From the NCBI RefSeq assembly GCF_020034655.1, contig NZ_JAIQDJ010000001.1, positions 868,001 through 932,000 of the forward strand: a DNA stretch of 64,000 nucleotides, given 5' to 3'. This stretch comes from Thermomonas beijingensis (lineage in GTDB: Bacteria > Pseudomonadota > Gammaproteobacteria > Xanthomonadales > Xanthomonadaceae). A program made the position numbers and the translations under genes. Under the pieces are notes generated by a model that was not told the origin of the DNA, did no database searches, and saw only the letters and a list, made by a program, of their open reading frames with translations. Below, piece after piece: positions 8,486 through 17,261 of this stretch (within the stretch, counting starts at the first letter, position 1; every line of letters begins with the position of its first letter).

Positions 8486-10644
8486 TACATCGCCACCTGC
8501 ACTGTCAGCCACACCGTGCGTGGTGCGCCGGGGAACAAGTAACTGTCACCGTCGGAGCTGCCAGTGTCGCGCCAGTAGTATTTGTTGAAAAGGTTGTCCA
8601 CGCCTAATTGTGTGTTCAGCGTTGATTCGCGCCACTGCCTACGCCAGCGCAGGCCGGCGTTGAACACGTCATAGGCGGGTGCGCGTACTTGCCCGGTGGC
8701 TGTGGCCGGGTTGGAGGAGACATGCCGCCAACCGCCTTGCACGTCCAGTTGCGGCAGCAGGCGGTAGTCCAACTGCATGCTGCTGCGCAGGCTGGGCACA
8801 TTGGCGACTTGATGACCCTCGAATGCGGGTGTGCCAGTGCCTTGTGCGCGTGCGCGGATCAGCGCCACGCTGGCGTTGACGTTCAAGCGTGTGGTGATGC
8901 GTCCGTTGGCGGAGAATTCCACCCCGCTGTGCACTTCATCACCCTGCTGGACGAAGGTGTAACCGGCGCTGCTGGTATCCGGCTGCGCGTATTGATACGG
9001 CTGGCGAATGCGGAATACCGATGCGCCAAGATCCAGCGCATCCTGCCAACGATATTTCACGCCCGCTTCCAGTTGGCGTGACAGGCGCGGCGCGAGCAGT
9101 TCACCGTCGTTGCTGGTCCAGAAGGGGGCCTCCTTGCCCAATGCAATGCCGTCGCTGGCACTGGCATACGCGGTGAACATGGCACTGGGCTGCCACAGCA
9201 GTGCCAGTTGCGGCAGCGTTTTGTTGATGCGCGTGGTGCGTATCAATTTGCCGGAGCTTTTCCATGCGCGCTCATCCAGATGGACAACACTGGCGCCGGC
9301 GATCAATTGCCACTGCGCGCTCAGTTGCATGCGATCGAGTGCAAACAACGAGTGTTGCCAGCCATCGAAGCGGCGTACCGGGTTGCCGGGTTGATTGGGT
9401 GAAGGCGCGTACACCGGTGGTTGCACGTCATTGATATTGGCGGTACCCACGTAGTCGTACACGTACGGACGCCGAGTAATGGTGCGATGGAAACTGCTGA
9501 CACCCATGCTCACGTCGTGCTGGAATGTTTCGCCAAATTGGCCTTCCAGCACCGCGCGCGCTTGGTCGGAAACGCGGGTGTCGTCGGGACTGCGATAGTC
9601 GTAGATGTCGTAATCGCCATTGGGTGCGAAGAAGTTGCCTGGCACGGTTCCGCTGGCGCACGCCACTGCGTAGTAGCAGCCGTAAGCGAAGGCGACGTTG
9701 TCATCGATCACGCTGCGACTGCGGCCGGCGCTGACGCGCAGTTGCCAATCCTGATTGAAGTTGTGGCGCAAGCGCGCACTGAGATTGTGCGAATGGATGC
9801 GCACCGGTTGCTGCCACGGCTGGTACCCCAGCAGCTTTTTCGGATCAGGATTGCCGGGCAGCTGGCTGCCACCCAGCAGCATGTAACCCGAGGCGGAACG
9901 CTGGGCGCTGGCTTGGGTGTTGGCATCCAGCTCCAATGTCGTGGTATCCGAGAATTTCCAGTCGGCGGCCAACGCAACCAAGCCACGCCGACCATCGGCA
10001 TGTTCCACATGCGCATGCGCGGCATCCCACACCACATTGGCCCGCAGGCCAAACGTGGGGCTCAACCAACCGCCTGCATCCAGGGCGGCATAGCGTGAGC
10101 CACGCGCATCGGTGCCCAGCGTTAACGTGCGCACCGCTTCCGGGCGCTTGCTGATGAAGTTCACCACGCCGCCGGGTTCCACCACGCCAGCACTGATCCC
10201 CGCCAGGCCCTTGAGAATTTCGACTTGTTGCTTGTCTTCCAGTGCGATGATTTGTTCGCCAGTGGCGGCCAAGCCGTTGATGCGGTAGCTACTGCCAAGA
10301 TCCAGCGGATAGCCACGAATCGCGATGTTCTGGTAATAGCCCAGCGGTGCATAGTTATCCCCCAGGGCCGCGTCTTCACGCGCCAATTCGGACAAGGTGC
10401 GGATATGGCGGTCGTCCAGTCGACTGCGATCGATCACATGCAGCGTGGCCGGCGTGTCTTGTGCGCTCGATTTCCCCCAGGCATTGCTGCCGGTGTCGCG
10501 CGCAGCATCCTTGGCATCGCCAACCACTTGCACGGCGGCCAATTTGGTGATCTTGCGATCAGTGGCGTCGTGCTCGTCAGCTGGCGCAGCCGTGGCCAAA
10601 AGCGGCAACAGGGCAAGCAACAGGGGGGTGGGGGAAAGTTTCAT
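8485..10644 (-). CDS. TonB-dependent receptor, probable outer-membrane thiamine receptor
   Basis: 719 residues. Residues 1-22 form a signal peptide ending in ATAAPA. A plug domain follows (LHVIDRSRLDDRHIRTLSEL, NIAIRGYPL, VEILKGLAG, GGVVNFISKRP) and then a beta barrel that ends in WLTVQVAM. By sequence alone it resembles siderophore receptors of the FhuA/FecA class. The TPP riboswitch in its leader, and the translationally coupled PnuT-like permease, argue that it imports thiamine or a derivative across the outer membrane, as described for TPP-controlled TonB receptors in other bacteria. It would be repressed when thiamine diphosphate is abundant. Transport energy would come from a TonB-ExbBD system not in this window. 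Confidence 0.85.
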   Translation of the reverse strand: MKLSPTPLLLALLPLLATAAPADEHDATDRKITKLAAVQVVGDAKDAARDTGSNAWGKSSAQDTPATLHVIDRSRLDDRHIRTLSELAREDAALGDNYAPLGYYQNIAIRGYPLDLGSSYRINGLAATGEQIIALEDKQQVEILKGLAGISAGVVEPGGVVNFISKRPEAVRTLTLGTDARGSRYAALDAGGWLSPTFGLRANVVWDAAHAHVEHADGRRGLVALAADWKFSDTTTLELDANTQASAQRSASGYMLLGGSQLPGNPDPKKLLGYQPWQQPVRIHSHNLSARLRHNFNQDWQLRVSAGRSRSVIDDNVAFAYGCYYAVACASGTVPGNFFAPNGDYDIYDYRSPDDTRVSDQARAVLEGQFGETFQHDVSMGVSSFHRTITRRPYVYDYVGTANINDVQPPVYAPSPNQPGNPVRRFDGWQHSLFALDRMQLSAQWQLIAGASVVHLDERAWKSSGKLIRTTRINKTLPQLALLWQPSAMFTAYASASDGIALGKEAPFWTSNDGELLAPRLSRQLEAGVKYRWQDALDLGASVFRIRQPYQYAQPDTSSAGYTFVQQGDEVHSGVEFSANGRITTRLNVNASVALIRARAQGTGTPAFEGHQVANVPSLRSSMQLDYRLLPQLDVQGGWRHVSSNPATATGQVRAPAYDVFNAGLRWRRQWRESTLNTQLGVDNLFNKYYWRDTGSSDGDSYLFPGAPRTVWLTVQVAM

Positions 10645-10769
10645 GGTTGGTCGTCGGCAATCGTCTGATGGAGGGACGAAGCGACGACGAACACATCATG
10701 CTGGAAGCATCCACATGCCGGTGGCATGTGCGTGGCCCTGCACAAGGCATGGCCAGACTGTTCGAATCA

Positions 10770-10845
10770 AGCTCCCTACGCCGGTGCAAACCGGATCAGG
10801 TTCCAAGGGACTCTCTCAGCCCGGCAACGCCGGGCACCCCCGCTT
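10770..10845 (-). promoter_or_regulatory. TPP (THI-box) riboswitch
   Basis: Read on the minus strand, the aptamer has every conserved THI-box piece in order: GGGGGTGCCCG, then GGCTGAGAGAG, CCCTTGGAACCTGATCCGG, and ACCGGCGTAGGGAG. P1 is formed by the outer GGG/CCC arms. It lies 125 nt ahead of the TonB receptor ATG. In between is a hairpin CACATGCC/GGCATGTG without a T run, so translational control or Rho-type control is as likely as an intrinsic terminator. It predicts thiamine-diphosphate repression of the receptor and the permease gene. Confidence 0.95.
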
Positions 10846-10876
10846 CATGGCGCGCATTGAACCACAGTGCAGCGCT

Positions 10877-12028
10877 TCAGGCCAGTGCGGGTGCAAGAGC
10901 CGGTGCACGAATGACATCCAGCAACTGCAGCCCCGGTGCGCTGTCAAACCAGGCAGCGTGGCCCAGGAAAAACGCTGACCATGCCAATTCAACATCAGCG
11001 GATTTACGTGTGATGGCGTGGAAGTACTCCACTTCGGAGAGGGCAAAATCCAGATGTACCAACGGCAGCAACTCGGCCAGCAAGCTGCGTTGTCGTGGCG
11101 AGAGCGGCAATACCTTCACGTAGCCTGCAATCAATTGCAGTGCAATGTCCGGATAGATCGCATGCATGCCCTGCTCCAGTTGCAACCATGCAATCGCATT
11201 GCGTTCGATCGCGGTGGCAAGATCGAACAGGGCAAAGGTTGGGGCACACAGCCCGAAGTCGAGAATGCTGCTGACCTGGGCAGGCTTGCGCACTGGTTGC
11301 CAGAATAAATTGGAGACATGCCAATCACCGTGCGTCCACAAGCGCGATTGGTGGAGCAGTTGTGGCTGTAACCTGGCGTGGCGCGGCAGTAGCGCACTGA
11401 TTTGCCTGCGCCAATCGCGCATGTGCAGTGCCTCGGCCAGTGCCGGGCGTGCTGCGCAGCGGGCTTCGATGGCGGCGATCAAATCCGGTGCGCGCAGGAG
11501 CGTGTCCTGGGCAACGAGCAAAGTGGTGCTGCGCATGGGGGCATCGAAATCTGCCGCGGCGACATGCAGCTGCGCCAGCATTTGCCCTGCGCTGTGCGCA
11601 TGTTCGAGGGAAAATGGGGGTGTCCACGATGCGGTATTCCGATAGACATCCAGACCCGTGGCCAGCGTGTGCACTTCATATGTCCACTCGCCGCTTGCAA
11701 TCGCGGTGTGGCCGTCGGCATCGGCAAGCACGGTCGGGACCGGCAGCCCGTGGCTGTTCAGGTGGGTGATGAAGGCGTGTTCTTCGCGCAAGGCTTGTGG
11801 CGTGCGCACGCGACCATGGTGCCGCTTCACGAACACATCGCTTCCGTTGGTGTGCACACGTGCGGCGGCGGAAAACGGACGTGGGCTGTGCCAGTCGATG
11901 CGCACCCCGCCGCGTAACGCCGGAAAACGATCCAGCAGCGCATGTACTTCTGTGACATGCAGTGCCGGCCAATCGGGGGTCACCACATCGTGGTTCCAGC
12001 CGTGGCTGCGGTGGGGTGGGGTGTGCAT
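10877..12028 (-). CDS. Aminoglycoside phosphotransferase/choline kinase-fold protein
   Basis: 383 residues from the ATG at 12028. An upstream in-frame ATG at 12118 is rejected because its first codons fall inside the terminator hairpin of the preceding gene. Kinase marks are DVFVKRHHGR (nucleotide-binding lysine), THGDWHVSNLFW (catalytic loop with D and N) and ILDFGLCAP (metal-binding DFG). The fold covers antibiotic kinases, choline kinase, homoserine kinase II and thiamine kinase ThiK. It stops about 30 bp before the TPP aptamer of the thiamine-uptake genes, so a thiamine kinase or salvage role is worth considering. The riboswitch does not control it, though, and the substrate cannot be read from sequence. 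Confidence 0.75.
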   Translation of the reverse strand: MHTPPHRSHGWNHDVVTPDWPALHVTEVHALLDRFPALRGGVRIDWHSPRPFSAAARVHTNGSDVFVKRHHGRVRTPQALREEHAFITHLNSHGLPVPTVLADADGHTAIASGEWTYEVHTLATGLDVYRNTASWTPPFSLEHAHSAGQMLAQLHVAAADFDAPMRSTTLLVAQDTLLRAPDLIAAIEARCAARPALAEALHMRDWRRQISALLPRHARLQPQLLHQSRLWTHGDWHVSNLFWQPVRKPAQVSSILDFGLCAPTFALFDLATAIERNAIAWLQLEQGMHAIYPDIALQLIAGYVKVLPLSPRQRSLLAELLPLVHLDFALSEVEYFHAITRKSADVELAWSAFFLGHAAWFDSAPGLQLLDVIRAPALAPALA

Positions 12029-12083
12029 GAAGGTGCGCGCGATGAGTGATTCGTGATGTGGCAAGGATACGCCCACAACAAGC

Positions 12084-12106
12084 AAGGCCCGGACATGCCG
12101 GGCCTT
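12084..12106 (-). terminator. Intrinsic terminator after the first M13 peptidase gene
   Basis: A perfect 9-bp stem (AAGGCCCGG / CCGGGCCTT) with a 5-nt loop lies about 30 bp past the peptidase stop. On the minus strand it is followed by the T-rich TTGCTTGTTGT. It also shows that the next gene cannot start at the ATG inside it. Confidence 0.75.
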
Positions 12107-12137
12107 GTGTGGCTTCATGCAGCAAAGCAGTCGCGCG

Positions 12138-14234
12138 TTACCAAATCACCACTTGCTGATCACCACTGCGCATCATCGGGTCACCGGCTTTGCAACCGAA
12201 AGCCTGGGCGAATGCGGGCATGTTGCTGGGCGCGCCAATGGCACGGAAGTTGGCTGGTGCGTGCGGATCGGTGGTCAGGCGCACATTGAGTTCTTGCGGA
12301 GTGAAGTTGCGACGCCACACGGTGCCCCAGTTGAGGAAGAAGCGTTGGTCGCGGGTCAGGCCATCGGTCTTGGGATCGGGCTTGCCCTCGGTGGCTTTCA
12401 GCATCGCGTCATAGGCGGTATTGATGCCGCCCAAGTCGGCAATGTTTTCACCCAAGGTGAGTTTGCCATTGACGTGTTGGCCGGGGCCGGCCAGATAGCC
12501 GGAGAACTGAGCGATGAGTTTGTCGGTACGCCCACCAAACCCTTTGGCGTCTTCCGATGTCCACCAGTTTTCGAAATTTCCGGTGGGCCCGAAGCGGCTG
12601 CCTTGGTCGTCGTAGCCGTGGGTCATTTCGTGGCCGATGACCGCACCGATGCCGCCGAAATTGGTGGCATCATCCGCCTTGGGATCGAAGAATGGCGGCT
12701 GCAGAATGGCCGCCGGGAACACGATTTCGTTCTGTGACGGGTTGTAGTAGGCGTTGACGGTTTGCGGGCTCATGCCCCATTCGGTCTTGTCCACCGGTTT
12801 GCCGATCTTGCCCATGGCCCATTGGTAATTGAATGCATTGGCGGCCAGCACATTACCGATATAGCTGTCACGCTGGGTAGCCAAGCCTTCCCAGCTGCGC
12901 CATTTATCCGGGTAACCAATCTTGGGGGTAAAGCTGGCCCACTTGTCCAATGCCTTTTTCTTGGTGGCATCGCTCATCCACGTCAGGTGTTCGATGCGTA
13001 CCTTCAGGGCGTCACTCAAATGTTTGACCAGTTGCTCCATGCGCGCCTTGGATTCGGCGGGGAAGGCGACTTTGACGTAAAGCTGGCCCATCGCTTCGCC
13101 GGCTTCTTCTTCAATCGTGCCCAGCACGCGCTTGCCGCGTTCCTTCATTTCCTTTTGGCCACGCAGCGTCTTGCCATAGAAATCAAACCGCTCATTGGCA
13201 AAATCGTCCGACAGATACGGCGCAGCACTGTCGATGGTGTGGAAGCGCAGATAGCTTTGCCATTGGGCTGCGGGCACATCGGCCAGCATCTTGCTGACTT
13301 CCTGGTGGAAGGCGGGAATGGCCAGCGAGAACATCTTCGGCACGGCCACGCCCTGTGATTCGAAGAACTTCGTCCACGGGAAGTTCGGGGTCAGCTTGTC
13401 GGCATCAGCCGGGCTGATCGGGTTGTAGAACAACGACACATCACGCGACATTTCTTCGCTGGATTTGGACACCTTGGCCAAGCGAGTTTCAAATGCCACG
13501 ACATCCTTGGCCTGGGTAGCAGCATCGGCTGCGGGCACGCCGGAGAGCGCCAGCACCTTGGCCACATGCGCTTGATAGGCGGCCAGTTTGTCGGCTTTGT
13601 CCTTGTCGAAGTAATAGCCGCGATCGGGCAAGCCCAAGCCACCTTGCGCGGCGTAGGCAATGTTCATGGTGGAGTCCTTGAAATCGGCTTCCGGGCCAAA
13701 CCCGAACAGGATGTTTTCACCCTTGGCTGCACTAGCGCGCAGGTAGTCGGCGATCTTGGCCTGACTATCCAACCCGGCAATGGCATCCAGTTGCGGTTTC
13801 AGCGGGGTCAAACCCTGTGCATTGATCTTGGCCGCATCCATGCCGCTGGCCCAGAAATCACCAATCAATTTGTCTACACCGCTGGTATTGGTTTTGGCTG
13901 CAGCTTGTTCGGCCAGTTGCCGTTGCACACCTTGCGAGCGCTCATCCAGCATTTCGAATGCGCCCCAGCTGCTGCGATCGCCGGGAATGGTATTGGCCGC
14001 TAGCCACTTGCCGTTGACGTAACCGGAAAAATCCGTGCATGCGCTCTTGCTGGTATCCAAATCAGCGGGCAAGAAGCGATTGACCGGCGGCAGCTTGGCT
14101 TCATCCAAGGTGTAAGGAACTGCCTCCGGTTTGACCGGGACGTTTGCGCTGGCGGGCTTGTCGGCAGGCTTCTGGCAGGCCGACAAGGCGGCTGCAATCG
14201 ACAGCGACAGCAGCAGGGTTTTGGGGGCGTTCAC
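12138..14234 (-). CDS. M13 family metallopeptidase lipoprotein (neprilysin/PepO-like)
   Basis: 698 residues from the GTG at 14234, which has GGAG nine bases upstream. The longer frame to 14336 adds an implausible leader. A lipoprotein signal ends in LSAC at about residue 20, so the enzyme is probably anchored in the outer membrane facing the periplasm, or exported. Near residue 535 is the zinc motif HEMTH, preceded by NAYYNPSQNEIVFPA, with the third ligand in ENIADLGG about 60 residues later. The end RAIGAPSNMPAFAQAFGC is typical of M13. It cleaves oligopeptides on the amino side of hydrophobic residues. A second M13 gene lies at 25-27 kb. Confidence 0.93.
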   Translation of the reverse strand: MNAPKTLLLSLSIAAALSACQKPADKPASANVPVKPEAVPYTLDEAKLPPVNRFLPADLDTSKSACTDFSGYVNGKWLAANTIPGDRSSWGAFEMLDERSQGVQRQLAEQAAAKTNTSGVDKLIGDFWASGMDAAKINAQGLTPLKPQLDAIAGLDSQAKIADYLRASAAKGENILFGFGPEADFKDSTMNIAYAAQGGLGLPDRGYYFDKDKADKLAAYQAHVAKVLALSGVPAADAATQAKDVVAFETRLAKVSKSSEEMSRDVSLFYNPISPADADKLTPNFPWTKFFESQGVAVPKMFSLAIPAFHQEVSKMLADVPAAQWQSYLRFHTIDSAAPYLSDDFANERFDFYGKTLRGQKEMKERGKRVLGTIEEEAGEAMGQLYVKVAFPAESKARMEQLVKHLSDALKVRIEHLTWMSDATKKKALDKWASFTPKIGYPDKWRSWEGLATQRDSYIGNVLAANAFNYQWAMGKIGKPVDKTEWGMSPQTVNAYYNPSQNEIVFPAAILQPPFFDPKADDATNFGGIGAVIGHEMTHGYDDQGSRFGPTGNFENWWTSEDAKGFGGRTDKLIAQFSGYLAGPGQHVNGKLTLGENIADLGGINTAYDAMLKATEGKPDPKTDGLTRDQRFFLNWGTVWRRNFTPQELNVRLTTDPHAPANFRAIGAPSNMPAFAQAFGCKAGDPMMRSGDQQVVIW

Positions 14235-14318
14235 GGCGATGGCTCCGGTGAGGATGGAAACAAGGGACACGGCACTGGGCACGCGTTGCGTGCACTGTAA
14301 ACATTGCGGTTGGGCGCG

Positions 14319-14367
14319 GCGGGTGCCGGAGGTCATGCGCCGGCACCCGCATCTGGTGGGTGCCGGC
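14319..14367. repeat. Overlapping alternative hairpins after the M16 operon
   Basis: Three copies of one 10-11 base word, in alternating orientation, lie directly after the M16 stop: GCGGGTGCCGG at 14319-14329, CCGGCACCCGC at 14340-14350 and GGGTGCCGGC at 14358-14367. The middle copy can pair with either neighbour (11-bp or 10-bp stem) but not both. A role in ending transcription is likely. No T run is seen. Confidence 0.7.
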
Positions 14368-15774
14368 TCAGGGCAAATAGCGCGGGTCGGTCAGCTTCAT
14401 CTCGGTCAGCGGGCCGTATGCCTGCATCACGCTGCGGATTTTGGCCGCGTCGCCGATGGCAACGATGACCACATCCGCAGAGTCGGGAAACACCTTCCGC
14501 GCGGCGTTGATCTGCTCCGGGCTGGCAGCAGCAATGCGGCCGAGGTAGCCGTCGACTTTATCGCGGTTATCCCCGTAAATCGCCATATTGGCCAATTCAG
14601 CGGCCAGTTGTGACGAGGTTTCCAGCCCCGGTGCAAATTGCCCGGCGATGTAGTGCTTGGCCGAGTCGATGGCCTGCGTATCCAGAGGCTGTTGGTGCAG
14701 CAAATCCAAGGTGCTGAGGGCCAGATCAATCGCGGCCTTGGTGGAATCGGTTTTGGTGTAGCTGGTGATGGCAACCGTACCCGGCAACCGGGGACGCTCC
14801 AGTTGCGAGGCTGCGCCATAACTCAGCCCTGATTTGATGCGCAGTGCGGTATTGATCATCGAGGTAAAACGCCCGCCAAACACGGTTTGCACCACATTTT
14901 GTGCGGCTTCGTCGGGGTCGCCGTGGCGAGTGCCGAGATTGGCCAATGTGAAATAAGTTTGGGTGGCGCCAGGCTTGTCGACCAGCAGCACGCGGCGACC
15001 GTTGCGCGGTTGCGCGGTAGTCACCAATGGCAATGTTGCATTGGCCTTGGCCCAGTTGCCGAAGGTGGCCTGAACTTGCTTGCCGATCACCACGGGGTCG
15101 AAGTCACCGGCGATGGCAATGATCAGGCGATCGCCGCCCATTTGCTGATTGCGAAAGGCTTTCAGGTCATCCAGGCTGATCTGCGCCAGGCTGGTTTGGT
15201 CGCCATCGGCCGGACGCGCATACGGATGCTGCTGGAACAGCCAGGCATTGGTGTAATTGCGAATCAGGCCGCGCGGATCCCCGTCCTTGGCACTGGCGAT
15301 GGCGTCGATGGCGCGCTTTTTCAATTTGTCGAATTCGGCCGCATCCAGGCGTGGCCGTAGCAAGGCATCGCCCAGCAGCGACAGCATCAAGCCCGAATCC
15401 TTCGACAGAAATTGCGCATTGGCCACGATCGCCTCTCGCGAGCTGCCAAAACTAAGACTGCCGCCGGCACCATCCACGGTTTGTGCAAATGCCAGCGCAT
15501 CGCGTTCGCCCGCGCCTTTCTCCATGAGGTCGGCCAGTAGCGAGGCGGTGCCTTCCTTGCCCGCGGTATCGGCCAGTGATCCGCCGCGCACCAATACCGA
15601 GGCTGCAATCATCGGTACGTCGTGGCGCGGCATCAGCAAGACGGTGGCGCCATTGGGCAAGATGGTCGTGGTGTATTCAGGCAGATGCACGCCAGTGCCG
15701 GTGGTGCCAGCCTGTGTGCTCAAGCTGATGCAAGTGGCTACAAGCAAGGTGAACAATCGAGGCAGGCGGCTCAT
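14368..15774 (-). CDS. M16 family peptidase-like protein, non-catalytic partner
   Basis: 468 residues with a signal peptide ending in STQA. The fold is that of the M16 (insulinase/PqqF) family: LPNGATVLLMPRHDVPMIAASVLVRGGS at the start, and RIKSGLSYGAASQL in the second half. The zinc motif HxxEH is missing: the place where it should be reads GTASLLADLMEKG. The R...Y pair of inactive M16 subunits is present instead. The neighbouring gene, whose stop overlaps this start by ATGA, encodes the catalytic subunit. The pair matches the bacterial M16B heterodimers, in which one subunit holds the zinc and the other helps bind substrate in the periplasm. Confidence 0.88.
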   Translation of the reverse strand: MSRLPRLFTLLVATCISLSTQAGTTGTGVHLPEYTTTILPNGATVLLMPRHDVPMIAASVLVRGGSLADTAGKEGTASLLADLMEKGAGERDALAFAQTVDGAGGSLSFGSSREAIVANAQFLSKDSGLMLSLLGDALLRPRLDAAEFDKLKKRAIDAIASAKDGDPRGLIRNYTNAWLFQQHPYARPADGDQTSLAQISLDDLKAFRNQQMGGDRLIIAIAGDFDPVVIGKQVQATFGNWAKANATLPLVTTAQPRNGRRVLLVDKPGATQTYFTLANLGTRHGDPDEAAQNVVQTVFGGRFTSMINTALRIKSGLSYGAASQLERPRLPGTVAITSYTKTDSTKAAIDLALSTLDLLHQQPLDTQAIDSAKHYIAGQFAPGLETSSQLAAELANMAIYGDNRDKVDGYLGRIAAASPEQINAARKVFPDSADVVIVAIGDAAKIRSVMQAYGPLTEMKLTDPRYLP

Positions 15775-17147
15775 GGGTTGGCCTCCTTGCGGGCCGTGGC
15801 TTGTGGGGTAGGTACCACCCAGCCGACGGTGCGGTTGGATTTTCGCAGAATTTTTTGTGCCACCGCCTGCACATCCGCAGCGGTCACTGCGGCATAGGCA
15901 GCGGGAGCATCAAACAGCTTTTTATAGTCGCCGTAAAACGTCTGATAGTCGCCGAGTGCCTGTGCCTTGCCATTGATCGTAGCCATGCCGCGCCAGAACG
16001 CAGACAGCTTGAGGTTGCGGGCTTTTTCCATTTCCGCGTTGCTTACACCATCGCGGACCAGCTTGGCCAGTTCGTCATCCAGCATCGCCTCGGCCTTGGC
16101 TGAATCCCCACCGGGCGGCAAGGCCGCATACACCCACAGCAGGCCGGGGTTGTAGCCATTCTCGACAAATGCACCGGCATCCACCGCAGCCTGTTCTTTT
16201 TCCACCAGTCGTTGGTGCAGACGGGAAGACACGCCTTGCGCAAGGATGGTATTCAGCAGCGCCAGTGCCGGGGTGTCCTTGCCGCCTTCGTTGGTGCCGC
16301 TGTGATAGGCAAAGGCGACAATCGGGGTTTGCGCATCGGGGCGTTCCAGCAGCAAGCGACGTTCGCCGTGTTGCTCCGGCTCAATGGTCGTGATCTCGCG
16401 CGGAGCCGGTTGGCGTGCAATCGGTGCGAGATATTTGTCAGCCATCGCAAACACCTGCGCAGGCTGCACATCACCGGCAATCACCAGCACGGCGTTGTTG
16501 GGCGCGTAATACGTCTTGAAAAACTGCTGCAAATCCGCCTTCGTCCAGCGTTCGATGTCGGACGGATAGCCGATGGTCGGGAACTGGTAGGGATGTGCGG
16601 TAAACGCGGTGGCCTGCATCTGTTCGATCAACGAGCCGAAGGGCTGATTGTCAACGCTGGAACGACGTTCGCTATACACCACGCCGCGTTCGCTTTCGAT
16701 CACCTTGTCGTCAAATGCAAGATGCGCAATGCGGTCGGCTTCCAAATCGAAAATGGTTTCCAGCGCGCTGCTGGGGAACCAGTCGGTGTACACCGTGCGG
16801 TCGTTGCTGGTACTGGCGTTGTTGCTGCCACCGGACGCTTCCATGATGCGATCGAATTCGCCGGGCGCGCGACGGCTGGTGCCGTTGAACATCATGTGTT
16901 CGAAAAAATGCGCCAGCCCGGTGATGCCGGGGTATTCGTTGCGGCTGCCGACTTTGTAGAAGGTGTAGAAATTGGCATTGGGGATGTCGTGGTCAGGCCA
17001 GACGATGATTTGCAGCCCATTGGGCAGCGTTTTGCTGACGATCGCTTCGCTGCCCGGCACTTTGGCCGCAGTGGGCGCAGTGGCAGCGGAGCTTGTGAAA
17101 CTTGTGATGCCAAGCGCAAGCGCGCAGGCAAGGGAAAGAATGCGCAT
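15771..17147 (-). CDS. M16 family zinc metallopeptidase, catalytic subunit
   Basis: 458 residues from the ATG at 17147, where a signal peptide (MRILSLACALALGITSFTSS) begins. The open frame further upstream has no signal. The zinc motif HFFEHMMFNGT is intact at about residues 75-85, and the third ligand lies in ESERGVVYSERR about 75 residues on. The order of the two halves and the length of about 460 are those of M16B peptidases. It should act in the periplasm with the product of the next gene, to which it is translationally coupled (TCAT overlap at 15771-15774). Divergent from the beta-CASP nuclease gene. Confidence 0.92.
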   Translation of the reverse strand: MRILSLACALALGITSFTSSAATAPTAAKVPGSEAIVSKTLPNGLQIIVWPDHDIPNANFYTFYKVGSRNEYPGITGLAHFFEHMMFNGTSRRAPGEFDRIMEASGGSNNASTSNDRTVYTDWFPSSALETIFDLEADRIAHLAFDDKVIESERGVVYSERRSSVDNQPFGSLIEQMQATAFTAHPYQFPTIGYPSDIERWTKADLQQFFKTYYAPNNAVLVIAGDVQPAQVFAMADKYLAPIARQPAPREITTIEPEQHGERRLLLERPDAQTPIVAFAYHSGTNEGGKDTPALALLNTILAQGVSSRLHQRLVEKEQAAVDAGAFVENGYNPGLLWVYAALPPGGDSAKAEAMLDDELAKLVRDGVSNAEMEKARNLKLSAFWRGMATINGKAQALGDYQTFYGDYKKLFDAPAAYAAVTAADVQAVAQKILRKSNRTVGWVVPTPQATARKEANP

Positions 17148-17261
17148 GAAAATATCCGGTGATCGAACCTGTACAGCATGCCGGATTGTGATGGCGGCCG
17201 GTACCTGCCGGAAGTCGGGGTCTGCGCTACTCTGCACCGGTCATCCTCCAGGAGCAGTTGC

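Noticed and set aside
12029-12118. Upstream ATG for the kinase-fold gene
   Set aside because: Its first codons lie within the terminator hairpin of the M13 gene, so the inner ATG at 12028 is preferred.
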